Origin: Cyclobacterium salsum
GTDB lineage: Bacteria > Bacteroidota > Bacteroidia > Cytophagales > Cyclobacteriaceae
DNA: 64,000 bases
Assembly: GCF_010119245.1 (NCBI RefSeq)
Contig: NZ_WNKG01000008.1
Location: forward strand, 1 to 64,000
Reading direction: 5' to 3'
In this document: in pieces, positions 8,540 through 16,271 of the stretch
Numbering within the stretch: position 1 is the stretch's first letter
How the letters are laid out: each line of letters opens with the position of its first letter
Notes under the pieces: model-generated
What the model was told of the DNA's origin: nothing
The model's database searches: none
Seen by the model: the letters and a program-made list of their open reading frames with translations, nothing else
Program-made: the position numbers and the translations under genes

Positions 8540-9220
8540 TTAAAAAGAGACAGTCCCTTTTTCAAAGAAGTTTGTTTTCTTTTGGCCTTGGGATTTCAAT
8601 TTGACAAAATCTTCCAGCTCATCGCTTACCAAATTAAAGGCAAAATGAAAATCCGATTTGGCAAAGCTGATAGCATTTTTGCTTCCACGATCCAGGTCCT
8701 TGGTGACATCGGTAACCTCTATTCCAGCTCCGAGGAAAAGAAAAATCCATTTTTCGCTTAGCTCATAAATCTGGATCATTTCTTTGATTTCTTGCCCAGA
8801 ATATTTTTTTGATGCATTTTCATGCCCATCAGTTAGGATAATCATTACCACATCGGAATATTCAGACTTCAGATCGCCAGCAGCCTTTTCTTTGACATAG
8901 GAAATACTTTCTCCGATGGCATCATATAGGGCTGTCATCCCTTCCGGGTAGATTGTAGCCCAATCGATGGTTGCATCTTCCACCGGCATCAGGTCGCTAG
9001 AAAATCGCAGGGCCTGATTAAATGCGCAGTAAGAAAACCAAATTTTGGAGTCTGGATTTTCAGATTGTATTCGCTTAAAATCTTGTAACTGTTTATTTAT
9101 GACTTGTCTGGCTTCTGACCAGCAGGAATCCATGCTTCCGCTCTTGTCTAATACGAGATGGTAGTAAGTCTTCTTAATGATTGCGTTTCCCTTGGATTGA
9201 GGATTAGTTTGATTTTTCAT
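8540..9220 (-). CDS. von Willebrand factor A (TerY-like) domain protein
   Basis: 226 residues, nearly all one vWA domain. The metal-dependent adhesion site is complete: D-K-S-G-S at residues 25-29, Thr96 in EGMTALYDAIG, and Asp131 in IILTDGHEN. There is no signal peptide, so it acts in the cytoplasm, like TerY-type vWA proteins that assemble larger complexes by Mg-dependent binding. It ends 42 bases before the ATPase gene and begins 39 bases after the DUF4407 gene. Its likely job is to hold together or regulate the ATPase and the membrane protein (inference). Confidence 0.8.
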   Translation of the reverse strand: MKNQTNPQSKGNAIIKKTYYHLVLDKSGSMDSCWSEARQVINKQLQDFKRIQSENPDSKIWFSYCAFNQALRFSSDLMPVEDATIDWATIYPEGMTALYDAIGESISYVKEKAAGDLKSEYSDVVMIILTDGHENASKKYSGQEIKEMIQIYELSEKWIFLFLGAGIEVTDVTKDLDRGSKNAISFAKSDFHFAFNLVSDELEDFVKLKSQGQKKTNFFEKGTVSF

Positions 9221-9259
9221 TTTGTTTACAAGAATAGTGATGAGTAGTGTAAATGAAGC

Positions 9260-10261
9260 TTAACTGATTTTCCGGATGTAATCCCTGTCCTCGGCAAGCT
9301 GACGTATTCTTTCGGCTCTAGAACCTAGGAATCCATCCTGGCAGAGAATTTCCTCTCTACGGGCTATCAGGGATTGAACTCTTCTTTCACCGATCTTTTC
9401 TTCAGCAAAGAGCATCTTTTCGAAAAGGCTTTCGGAGGTCTTGGATTTATATTGAAAAGGGAAAAACTCCAAGCAAAAGAAAAAGGCACATATAACCAGG
9501 TAGTAAAAAGCACTGATCCAGTCGCTAAAGGCAAAGTAATGTAGATCTTTTACTTTGCTCAAGACGGCACCATTTTCATTTATTATTGAGGCCGTTGCTA
9601 CAGAATCAGCATCAGCTTCCAGATTTCTAAATTCCGCCAGATACGTTGAATCCAACTTATCGAATTTCTGATTTGCTGAATTAAGTTTTCTCCTTTTATT
9701 ATTAGCTGCTGGACCTTCACCATATCTTTTTGTCCCACCGCTACCATCAATTTCGTCACTTAAGTCTGTTTCGGCTTTCTCCGCATTCTCACGTGCTTGT
9801 TCCCGCTCATTATTGTATCGATTTAATTCCGCATTATTTTCTTCAACAAACTCCCTTTTCTTTTCTCCCCTGAGTTCGGTCAGTTTTTTGGCTCGGTATT
9901 CATCAAGATCTCCAGAGAATACGATCAAATCCAATGCAAGAGACCCTAGAATCGTAGAAATGACGGCAATGAATAGGCGGAAATTTCGAATTTCATTTCC
10001 GCCATTTTCCTTTGACAAGACAATGAATGCGCGGTCAATGATTAGGATAACACATGCCATAAGCACCCCGATCAACATGGCCTTCCAAGTCGGAACTTCA
10101 TAAAGATTGGATGCCAGATAAAATCCAGAAATAAACCAAAGGGAAACTGGTATCAAAACCAATGTGCCCATGGTGGTAATCTTTTGCTTGCTGACGGTAG
10201 TCTGGGCTTTTACTACCTCGTAGTTGTAGCCAAACAGTGTGGAGAATATTCTTAGTAGCAT
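9260..10261 (-). CDS. DUF4407 membrane protein
   Basis: The longest frame starts at 10309, but I take the Met at 10261: it gives MLLRIFSTLFGYNYEVVKAQ, the usual DUF4407 opening, and removes an overlap with the previous gene. Three membrane helices follow (LVLIPVSLWFISGFYLA, MLIGVLMACVILIIDRAFIV, LFIAVISTILGSLALDLIVF), then about 110 residues of highly charged coiled coil (EKKREFVEENNAEL ... NKRRKLNSA), a fourth helix (AFYYLVICAFFFCLEFF) and a basic C-terminal tail. DUF4407 proteins have no known function. Within this operon it is the obvious candidate for a membrane anchor or membrane-acting effector. Confidence 0.8.
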   Translation of the reverse strand: MLLRIFSTLFGYNYEVVKAQTTVSKQKITTMGTLVLIPVSLWFISGFYLASNLYEVPTWKAMLIGVLMACVILIIDRAFIVLSKENGGNEIRNFRLFIAVISTILGSLALDLIVFSGDLDEYRAKKLTELRGEKKREFVEENNAELNRYNNEREQARENAEKAETDLSDEIDGSGGTKRYGEGPAANNKRRKLNSANQKFDKLDSTYLAEFRNLEADADSVATASIINENGAVLSKVKDLHYFAFSDWISAFYYLVICAFFFCLEFFPFQYKSKTSESLFEKMLFAEEKIGERRVQSLIARREEILCQDGFLGSRAERIRQLAEDRDYIRKIS

Positions 10262-10263
10262 AA

Positions 10264-10854
10264 TCAATTGGTAATAAATGATTTGAACATCAAATTCTCT
10301 TCGGACCACTGCTTGAAGCCCTTTCTGAAACCGGCCTTATACCGTTCTACTGATTTCTCAAGGTACCCTTCACCCATCACCGCAAGATCAAATTGCTGCT
10401 TCAAGTCACGTTTTTGTTCCTCAAGTTTCTCCTTTTGCATCAATACTTCCCTGTATTCTTGAGGCATTTCCTGTTCAAACTTGGGATCAAGGGTCCTTTC
10501 GATTTTGAACAGGTGCTCGTCAATTTCCTGAATCGCCAGAGAATACACTTCTTTGAAATCACAAGCTATCAGGTTTACGTTCTGATTCATCGTTTCAAAA
10601 TTATGATCCTCCAATCCGTCACTCATTCCCATGGTGTAGTAGTCTTGTGCCTTTAGATCCTCCAGAATACTTTTTCTGGACTTTTTTTGTTTGATAGGAT
10701 CATTGCTTGAAAAAAGCTCATCAGGGTGTCTTTCCTCTGTGAAAAGAGACTTGTCGATTTGAGGGAGCTGACTTACCATAGGCTCAGATGTTACAGGTGG
10801 CTGCTCAACCGAAACGGGAGCTTTTTTTCCGAATAGTTTGGTGAATATGCTCAT
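10264..10854 (-). CDS. Operon-linked coiled protein, unknown
   Basis: I choose the Met at 10854 (MSIFTKLFGKKAP) over 10914, because the latter overlaps the HNH gene. The product is 196 residues: a basic amphipathic N-terminus, a Pro/Ser/Val linker, and a C-terminal half rich in Glu and Lys that should be helical or coiled (EEQKRDLKQQFDLAV). A second motif is GMSDGLEDHN. There is no TM segment. Its stop is 2 bases before the DUF4407 start, so translation is coupled; the FTKLFG-type N-terminus could sit on the membrane face. Family not recognised. Confidence 0.6.
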   Translation of the reverse strand: MSIFTKLFGKKAPVSVEQPPVTSEPMVSQLPQIDKSLFTEERHPDELFSSNDPIKQKKSRKSILEDLKAQDYYTMGMSDGLEDHNFETMNQNVNLIACDFKEVYSLAIQEIDEHLFKIERTLDPKFEQEMPQEYREVLMQKEKLEEQKRDLKQQFDLAVMGEGYLEKSVERYKAGFRKGFKQWSEENLMFKSFITN

Positions 10855-10867
10855 AGCTAAATAGATT

Positions 10868-11152
10868 TTAGATTTCTTTGATTGGGATAGAGAATAATTG
10901 ATGGCCTTTAGCATGACAAGAATCGCATACTGTGATCAGAAAATAAGGGTGATACTCCCACGGATATGACCATACTCCTGTAGCCTTATCTTTATGGTAT
11001 TGCCTATGATGCACTTGGAGTTCCGTCCGCTGTCCACAAATCCGACACTGATTCCCATCTCTCTCGATGACCTTTAGTCTTAACTGTTTCCATCTTGGAT
11101 CTTCAAGACCCTGCTGATAAATGCTTTGATGTTGACTTGATTGAGTATTCAT
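10868..11152 (-). CDS. Small HNH endonuclease-like protein
   Basis: 94 residues. Pattern of a McrA/HNH nuclease: DPRWKQLRLKVIERDGNQC, zinc Cys36 and Cys39 (CRIC), the His-His pair at 48-49 (LQVHHRQY), and a second zinc pair Cys76/Cys79 (CDSCH). This arrangement cleaves or nicks DNA in restriction and homing enzymes. It overlaps the DUF4258 gene by four bases (ATGA), so the two are coupled, and ends 13 bases before the next gene. It may be the nuclease arm of the operon. Confidence 0.8.
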   Translation of the reverse strand: MNTQSSQHQSIYQQGLEDPRWKQLRLKVIERDGNQCRICGQRTELQVHHRQYHKDKATGVWSYPWEYHPYFLITVCDSCHAKGHQLFSIPIKEI

Positions 11153-11517
11153 GCAACCTGTTGCTTTTTTAATTCGCGAATAATTTGACGGTTTTGCTTC
11201 TGGTACTTTGGTGTTCTACCAAGTCGCTTTGATTTCTTCTTCACCTCATGAATGGCATTTGGGTTTTTGTAGCAAGTCACTACTTCGGTCCGATTCAGAT
11301 TTGTAATCACCATTAGATCCCTCACCAATTCGATTGGTATGTCCAGCTTTTGGCATCTGGCCCTGGTTAAAAAATGGAATTTCAACCTTTGTTTGTGGAT
11401 GATGTCTCCATAATAAATGACTAATCTAATTGCTTCATCTGAAATCCCTCTCTGGATAATTCTTGAACTACAATGGTTGCTCAGTTGGATGGTACCCGGG
11501 AAATGGAAATTTTTCAT
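11149..11517 (-). CDS. DUF4258 protein
   Basis: 122 residues, first gene of the operon. The family pattern is present: L-S-N-H-C-S-S-R-I-I-Q-R-G-I-S (His-x-x-x-Arg ... Arg-Gly-Ile) at about 12-27, then a middle KFHFLTRARCQKL and the late VVTCYKNPNA that closes the small beta-sheet. DUF4258 proteins are small single-domain proteins, some of which sit in toxin-antitoxin-like settings; none has an established activity that I can name. The C-terminal 30 residues are strongly basic (KKKSKRLGRTPKYQKQNRQ), fit for nucleic-acid binding. A 9-bp inverted repeat lies just upstream. Confidence 0.75.
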   Translation of the reverse strand: MKNFHFPGTIQLSNHCSSRIIQRGISDEAIRLVIYYGDIIHKQRLKFHFLTRARCQKLDIPIELVRDLMVITNLNRTEVVTCYKNPNAIHEVKKKSKRLGRTPKYQKQNRQIIRELKKQQVA

Positions 11518-11990
11518 GGCTTCTGAATTTTGAGTTTTTAATAAGCTTTTGAATTGTTTTACGCTTATTAATAAGACATTCGAGCCGAGGTAACCATTGA
11601 TTGAAAAGTTTTTGAAAAAAAAAAAGAATATTCAAGCGTTCGCGTATTGGATTACTTTTAGAATTGAATGGTATTATTACCGTTCTAAAGCCTCAGAGCT
11701 CTTTTTGGCCTTACATTTCTATTGCCCTGGAAAAAGTTTTTTTTCTCTTTGAAGAGTTAATTCTTTACTGTGTCTAACAATCTTTGACCATAGAATTAAA
11801 AATTTGGCCTTCAATGACAAGCGTTTTACCTTTTTGTAAAATGGATAAAAAACTCAGGTACAAAAGTTCATTGGACATAGGGAAAAATCTATAAACCAGC
11901 TTCAAGTTGACGGTTTATTAAATCATAGGACATAGGAACCAATGATAAAAAATTACCTGGTAGCGTTTGCTTATGGAGTTATTGCATCAA
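11518..11990. other. Intergenic region: promoter side of the DUF4258 operon, tail of the CHAT block
   Basis: No gene. It should hold the promoter of the operon that starts at 11517 (minus strand) and the 3' end of the CHAT transcript. The only structures I can point to are the inverted repeat at 11538-11571 and an A-run at 11618-11629. I see no clear terminator for the CHAT gene. Confidence 0.4.
11538..11571. promoter_or_regulatory. Inverted repeat, candidate operator
   Basis: TTAATAAGC (11538-11546) and GCTTATTAA (11563-11571) are perfect 9-bp inverted repeats with 16 bases between them, 21-54 bases upstream of the DUF4258 start. The right arm also sits in a 12-bp palindrome CTTATTAATAAG (11564-11575). 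Spacing fits a dimeric repressor. No regulator gene lies in the operon itself, so the binder is unknown. Confidence 0.4.
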
Positions 11991-14900
11991 TTAATCCAAC
12001 ATAATAAACGCCGCCCAATATTCCGGGTCGGGGTATTGCTCTCTGCACTGGTTTCTGGCCTGGATAAATGCCTCCCGTTTACTTTCTCCTTGCATCAGAT
12101 AGGAATAGAAGTTGGTCATTAGGTATTGGGTAGCCTCATCTTTCACGTTCCATAGGCTCATGATAATGGTCTGTGCCCCGGCTTGCTTAAATCCCCTCTG
12201 TAACCCGAAGACCCCTTCACTGGATACATCTCCCAAACCTGTTTCACAGGCAGATAGTACAACAAGATCCGTTTCCCTTAAATCTATATGACTGATCTCT
12301 TTGGCTGTCAATATGCCGTCTTCGATGGTATCGGGAATAGTATCTCCTTCCCATGCCCTGTTTCCGCCTGCAAGCATTAATCCGGAACGAAGCATTGGGT
12401 CGACATTCCTTACATTTTCACGCTGATCTCCTAATCGCATTTGCAGAAATTGGTTCCTTCGGCTTTCCGCTACCGGAAGAAAGAATCCATGTGTGGCGAC
12501 ATGGATAATTCCTGTTTGCATACCCGACAAGGCTTTAAACGATTCCTCGCTGCCGATCTCACCGATAAATTCAGCAACCTGGTATTGATTTCCTTTTAAG
12601 ATCTCGCTGATTTCAATGGCTTCTGTCAGTGTCCCGGGTAAAAACTGCCATCCTTTTCGAAGGAGGCTATCCTGACCTATTCCCCGCAAGGCATAAGAAG
12701 TCTCTTTATCTTGGTACTTTTCACTCTCTGCCATCATCTGCTCAATAGCAAGGTCGTACTTGACACCCCCATATAGTGCTGCGGCCTTTGATTTTTCTTT
12801 ATGTTTTCTAAGAGCAAGTTCTTTGGTTGAGGAAAGCCTGAACATCTGATAACGGTCTCCCAGTGTTGTTGCTTCATCGTAGGCAAGATTCTCAATAGCC
12901 AACTGATGGAGAATACCGGCAGCTGAAAAATAAACACCATCATCGGGTGAAATATACGCTTCCAAGGGACTCCATATTAATTTCATCATTTCCTTGCCAA
13001 CGTAGCCACTGGAATAAATCTGATTCTTTTCCAAGTTTATAAACCCCTCAATCTGGTCTTTTCTGAACAGCGAAATAAACTTTGGATTGGTCCATCCATT
13101 ACGAAGGATCAAGGCTGCATATTTTACAGTATCGGTTCGTGTGGGATATTCCAAAAATTCAATGGCCACATCCTTTTCACCCAGATTCGCCTGAACATCT
13201 TTCCAGTTCACTTTTAGATTTTGGGTATAATCCCCATATTCCTTCGAAAGTTTGACCAACTCAGTCTCCAGTTTCTGGGCTACAGTTTCCAGCGAATCCA
13301 CATTCAGATATCGCTCGGCAATTGGTTTTTCATTGAGTCGCAGAATCTGAAGCTTTAGCAATTTTAGCTCTTGAAATTTCTCAATAGCCTTCTGATTGCC
13401 GCTTTCAGCAAGTAACTCTTCAAAATTAAGCGTGGTATTAAGTAATAGACCTTTTGTGAACAGCGCTATATCATAGGCAATGCTAATTTCTTCAGGACTA
13501 GGATTTAGTGCCTTTTCTAAAAACATAGGGAAATATTCAAAGTAAAAGTTGTTTTGGAGCCAGAAATTCTCCCTTTGAGATTCTGTCATTTGACCAAAAT
13601 ATTCAATGGCTCTTTCCTGCCTTAAACTTAAACTTTGAATAAAATGACGTAATGCAAGATCGTTTTTTCCAAGATAAAACTCCGATTCGGCAAGGGTAGA
13701 TAAGCTTATTATATAATCCGGATGATTTTCTCCCGAAACCTCTTTTTTTGATTCAACAACTCTTAACTGAATTTCTAAAGCTGTTTGATAATCACCTAAA
13801 GCAGAATAGGTAACTGCCAGGTTATCCAAGCTGGTAAGGTAATCCGGATGCATTTCACCCAAAACATCCTTTGTTAATTCAACAACCTGTTGGTTTATTG
13901 TCAAAGCCGATTGGTAATCACCTAAGTTAAAATATAAACTAGCCAGATTGTTCAAGCTGGTAAGATATCCCGGATGATTCTCACCCAATAACTCTTTCTG
14001 TAATGCAACGACTCTCAACTGGATTTCTAGAGCTATTTGGTAATCACCTAATTTAGAATAAGTATCAGCCAGATTATTCAAGCTGGTAAGATATCCCGGA
14101 TGGTTTTCTCCCAAAACCTCTTTTTTTGATTCAACAACTCTTAACTGAATTTCTAAAGCTGTTTGATAATCACCTAAAGCAGAATAGGTAACTGCCAGGT
14201 TATCCAAGCTGGTAAGATATCCCGGATGATTCTCACCCAATACCTCTTTCCGTAATGCAACAACCTTTTGATTAATGGTTAAAACCGATTGGTAATCTCC
14301 TAAACCAAAATAACTTGCAGCCAGATTATTTAAGCTGTATAGGTATTCAGGGTGATTTTCTCCCCAAACCTCTTTCTGTAATGCAACAACTCTTAACTGA
14401 ATTTCTAAAGCTGTTTGGTAATCTCCTAAATTAAAATAAATATCTGCCAAATTATTCAAGCTGTTCAGGTACCTTGGATGATTTTCTCCCAAAACCTCTT
14501 TTTTTGATTCAACAACTCTTAACTGAATTTCTAAAGCTGTTTGATAACTTCCTAAAGCAGAATAGGTGACAGCGAGATTATCCAAGCTATTCAGGTAATC
14601 CGGATGATTCTCACCCAATCCCTCTTTCCGTAATGCAACAACTCTTAACTGGATTTCTAGAGCTGTTTGGTAATCTCCTAAAGCAGAATAAGTACCTGCC
14701 AGATTATACAAGCTGGTAAGGTATCCCGGATGATCCTCACCCAATAGCTCTTTCTGTAATGTAACAACCTTTTGATTAATAGCTAAAGCCGATTGGTAAT
14801 CTCCTAAACCGAAATAACTTGCAGCCAGATTACTTAAGCTTAATAGATAATCCGGATGATTTTTTCCCAAAACTTCCTTTCTTAATGCGACAACCTGCTG

Positions 14901-16202
14901 GGTAATCTCTAAAGCTGGTTTATAATTTCCTAATTTAGAATAAGTGGAAGCCAAATTACCCAAGCTGGTAAGGTAATCCGGATGGGTTTCTCCCAAGACC
15001 TCGTTCTTTAAGACAACAAGCTGCTGGTAAATGGCAAGAGCAGATTCGTAATCTCCTAAATTTGAATAAGTAGAAGCTAAATCATTCAAGCTCAACAGGT
15101 AGTCCGGATGATTTGCTCCCAAAACCTCTTTCCGTAGTGCAACAGCCTGTTGGTTAATTGCTAATGCCGATTCGTAATCCCTTAAGTCAGAATAAGTAGA
15201 CGCTAGGTTACTTAAGCTAGTTAGGTAATCAGGATGTTTTTCTCCCAAAATCTCTTTCTGCAATTCAACAACCTCTTTGATAATTTGTAATGCCAATTGG
15301 TAATCACCTAAATCCGAATACGAAATAGCCAGATTATTCAGGCTGATTAGATAGCTTGGATGTCTTTCTCCTAAAATCTCTTTTTCTAATTCAACAATCT
15401 TTTGATTCATTGCTAAAGATGATTTTAAATCGCCTAAATTAGAATAAGAAAGGGCCAGATTACTCAAGCTAGTTAGATAGTCCGGATGCTTTTCTCCCAA
15501 AATCTCCTTTTGTAATTCAACAACCTCTTTATTAATTTGTATTGCCAATTGGTAATCGCCTAAATCCGAATACCTAATAGCCAGATTATTCAGACTTGTA
15601 AGATAGTCGGGGTGCGTTGGGCCCAAAATCTCTTTTCTTAATTCAACAACCTGTTGATTAATTTTTAGAGCTGATCCGTAGTCTCCTACATTTGAATAGC
15701 CGATGGCTAAAAATGTTAATACCTGAGAATACAGCCCATTATCCATACTTACTGTTCCGTCTTCAAAATTACCCTTTATTAGAAGGAGATAGGAAACCAT
15801 TTTCGCACTATTTCCAATTTCACCATTAATTTTACCTACAACAAATAACATATCAAGCAGCTCCTTACTTATTGAAATATTAGGTTTCGAAAAATAAGAA
15901 TCTGTTAATTGATTTAGCCTATTAATATTCAATTCCTTATTATCTGTTACCCAATAGCATAGATTTAAATAAACGTTTATTGCGAGTGATGTTAAATCAT
16001 CAAATTCCTTAAAATCAGCATACTCTTTTAATAGTGGAATGGCTTTGTCATAATTTCCACTATTGATAAAATTTAATGCATCTGAAATCTTCCTATCAGC
16101 CACAGTATCCTGAGAATAGGCAGCAGATATTCCTATAAGCATAAAAATTAGAGTAAAGCTAATTTTTAACCATTTATGTGAAAATGAAGGGACAACTATC
16201 AT
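11991..16202 (-). CDS. Secreted TPR-CHAT protease, 16 repeats
   Basis: 1,403 residues. A signal peptide (WLKISFTLIFMLIGISAAYSQ) sends it out of the cytoplasm. A unique TPR-like region to about 150 is followed by 16 tandem 42-residue TPR units with the kinesin-light-chain signature L-G-x-x-H-P-x-Y-L-x-S-L-x-N-L-A, for protein binding. After a linker (MTESQRENFWL...) the C-terminal 350 residues are a CHAT caspase-like peptidase domain: His1238 in VATHGFF and Cys1319 in LSACETG are the expected catalytic dyad, followed by the typical GFKQAGAQTIIMSLWNV and WAAFIML end. It is a paralogue of the next gene upstream, with a nearly identical CHAT domain. Targets unknown; extracytoplasmic location separates it from CRISPR-linked TPR-CHAT. 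Confidence 0.85.
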   Translation of the reverse strand: MIVVPSFSHKWLKISFTLIFMLIGISAAYSQDTVADRKISDALNFINSGNYDKAIPLLKEYADFKEFDDLTSLAINVYLNLCYWVTDNKELNINRLNQLTDSYFSKPNISISKELLDMLFVVGKINGEIGNSAKMVSYLLLIKGNFEDGTVSMDNGLYSQVLTFLAIGYSNVGDYGSALKINQQVVELRKEILGPTHPDYLTSLNNLAIRYSDLGDYQLAIQINKEVVELQKEILGEKHPDYLTSLSNLALSYSNLGDLKSSLAMNQKIVELEKEILGERHPSYLISLNNLAISYSDLGDYQLALQIIKEVVELQKEILGEKHPDYLTSLSNLASTYSDLRDYESALAINQQAVALRKEVLGANHPDYLLSLNDLASTYSNLGDYESALAIYQQLVVLKNEVLGETHPDYLTSLGNLASTYSKLGNYKPALEITQQVVALRKEVLGKNHPDYLLSLSNLAASYFGLGDYQSALAINQKVVTLQKELLGEDHPGYLTSLYNLAGTYSALGDYQTALEIQLRVVALRKEGLGENHPDYLNSLDNLAVTYSALGSYQTALEIQLRVVESKKEVLGENHPRYLNSLNNLADIYFNLGDYQTALEIQLRVVALQKEVWGENHPEYLYSLNNLAASYFGLGDYQSVLTINQKVVALRKEVLGENHPGYLTSLDNLAVTYSALGDYQTALEIQLRVVESKKEVLGENHPGYLTSLNNLADTYSKLGDYQIALEIQLRVVALQKELLGENHPGYLTSLNNLASLYFNLGDYQSALTINQQVVELTKDVLGEMHPDYLTSLDNLAVTYSALGDYQTALEIQLRVVESKKEVSGENHPDYIISLSTLAESEFYLGKNDLALRHFIQSLSLRQERAIEYFGQMTESQRENFWLQNNFYFEYFPMFLEKALNPSPEEISIAYDIALFTKGLLLNTTLNFEELLAESGNQKAIEKFQELKLLKLQILRLNEKPIAERYLNVDSLETVAQKLETELVKLSKEYGDYTQNLKVNWKDVQANLGEKDVAIEFLEYPTRTDTVKYAALILRNGWTNPKFISLFRKDQIEGFINLEKNQIYSSGYVGKEMMKLIWSPLEAYISPDDGVYFSAAGILHQLAIENLAYDEATTLGDRYQMFRLSSTKELALRKHKEKSKAAALYGGVKYDLAIEQMMAESEKYQDKETSYALRGIGQDSLLRKGWQFLPGTLTEAIEISEILKGNQYQVAEFIGEIGSEESFKALSGMQTGIIHVATHGFFLPVAESRRNQFLQMRLGDQRENVRNVDPMLRSGLMLAGGNRAWEGDTIPDTIEDGILTAKEISHIDLRETDLVVLSACETGLGDVSSEGVFGLQRGFKQAGAQTIIMSLWNVKDEATQYLMTNFYSYLMQGESKREAFIQARNQCREQYPDPEYWAAFIMLD
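13660..15720. repeat. Tandem 126-bp repeats encoding TPR units
   Basis: Sixteen 42-codon repeat units, visible as recurrent blocks such as TCACCCAATA..., TTAACTGAATTTCTAAAGCT and CCGGATGATT. Several neighbours differ by only a few bases, so the array expands and homogenises by recombination. Coding repeat, not a CRISPR or satellite. Confidence 0.8.
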
Positions 16203-16271
16203 GAGGCTCGGGTAGATTGATTTTTCTATGATTAACGATATACTGGGAAGAAACCGCTTTTAAAATTTTAC

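Noticed and set aside
9813-10103. A plus-strand frame opposite the DUF4407 gene
   Set aside because: It is the antisense shadow of the coiled-coil coding region and has no start or domain of its own.
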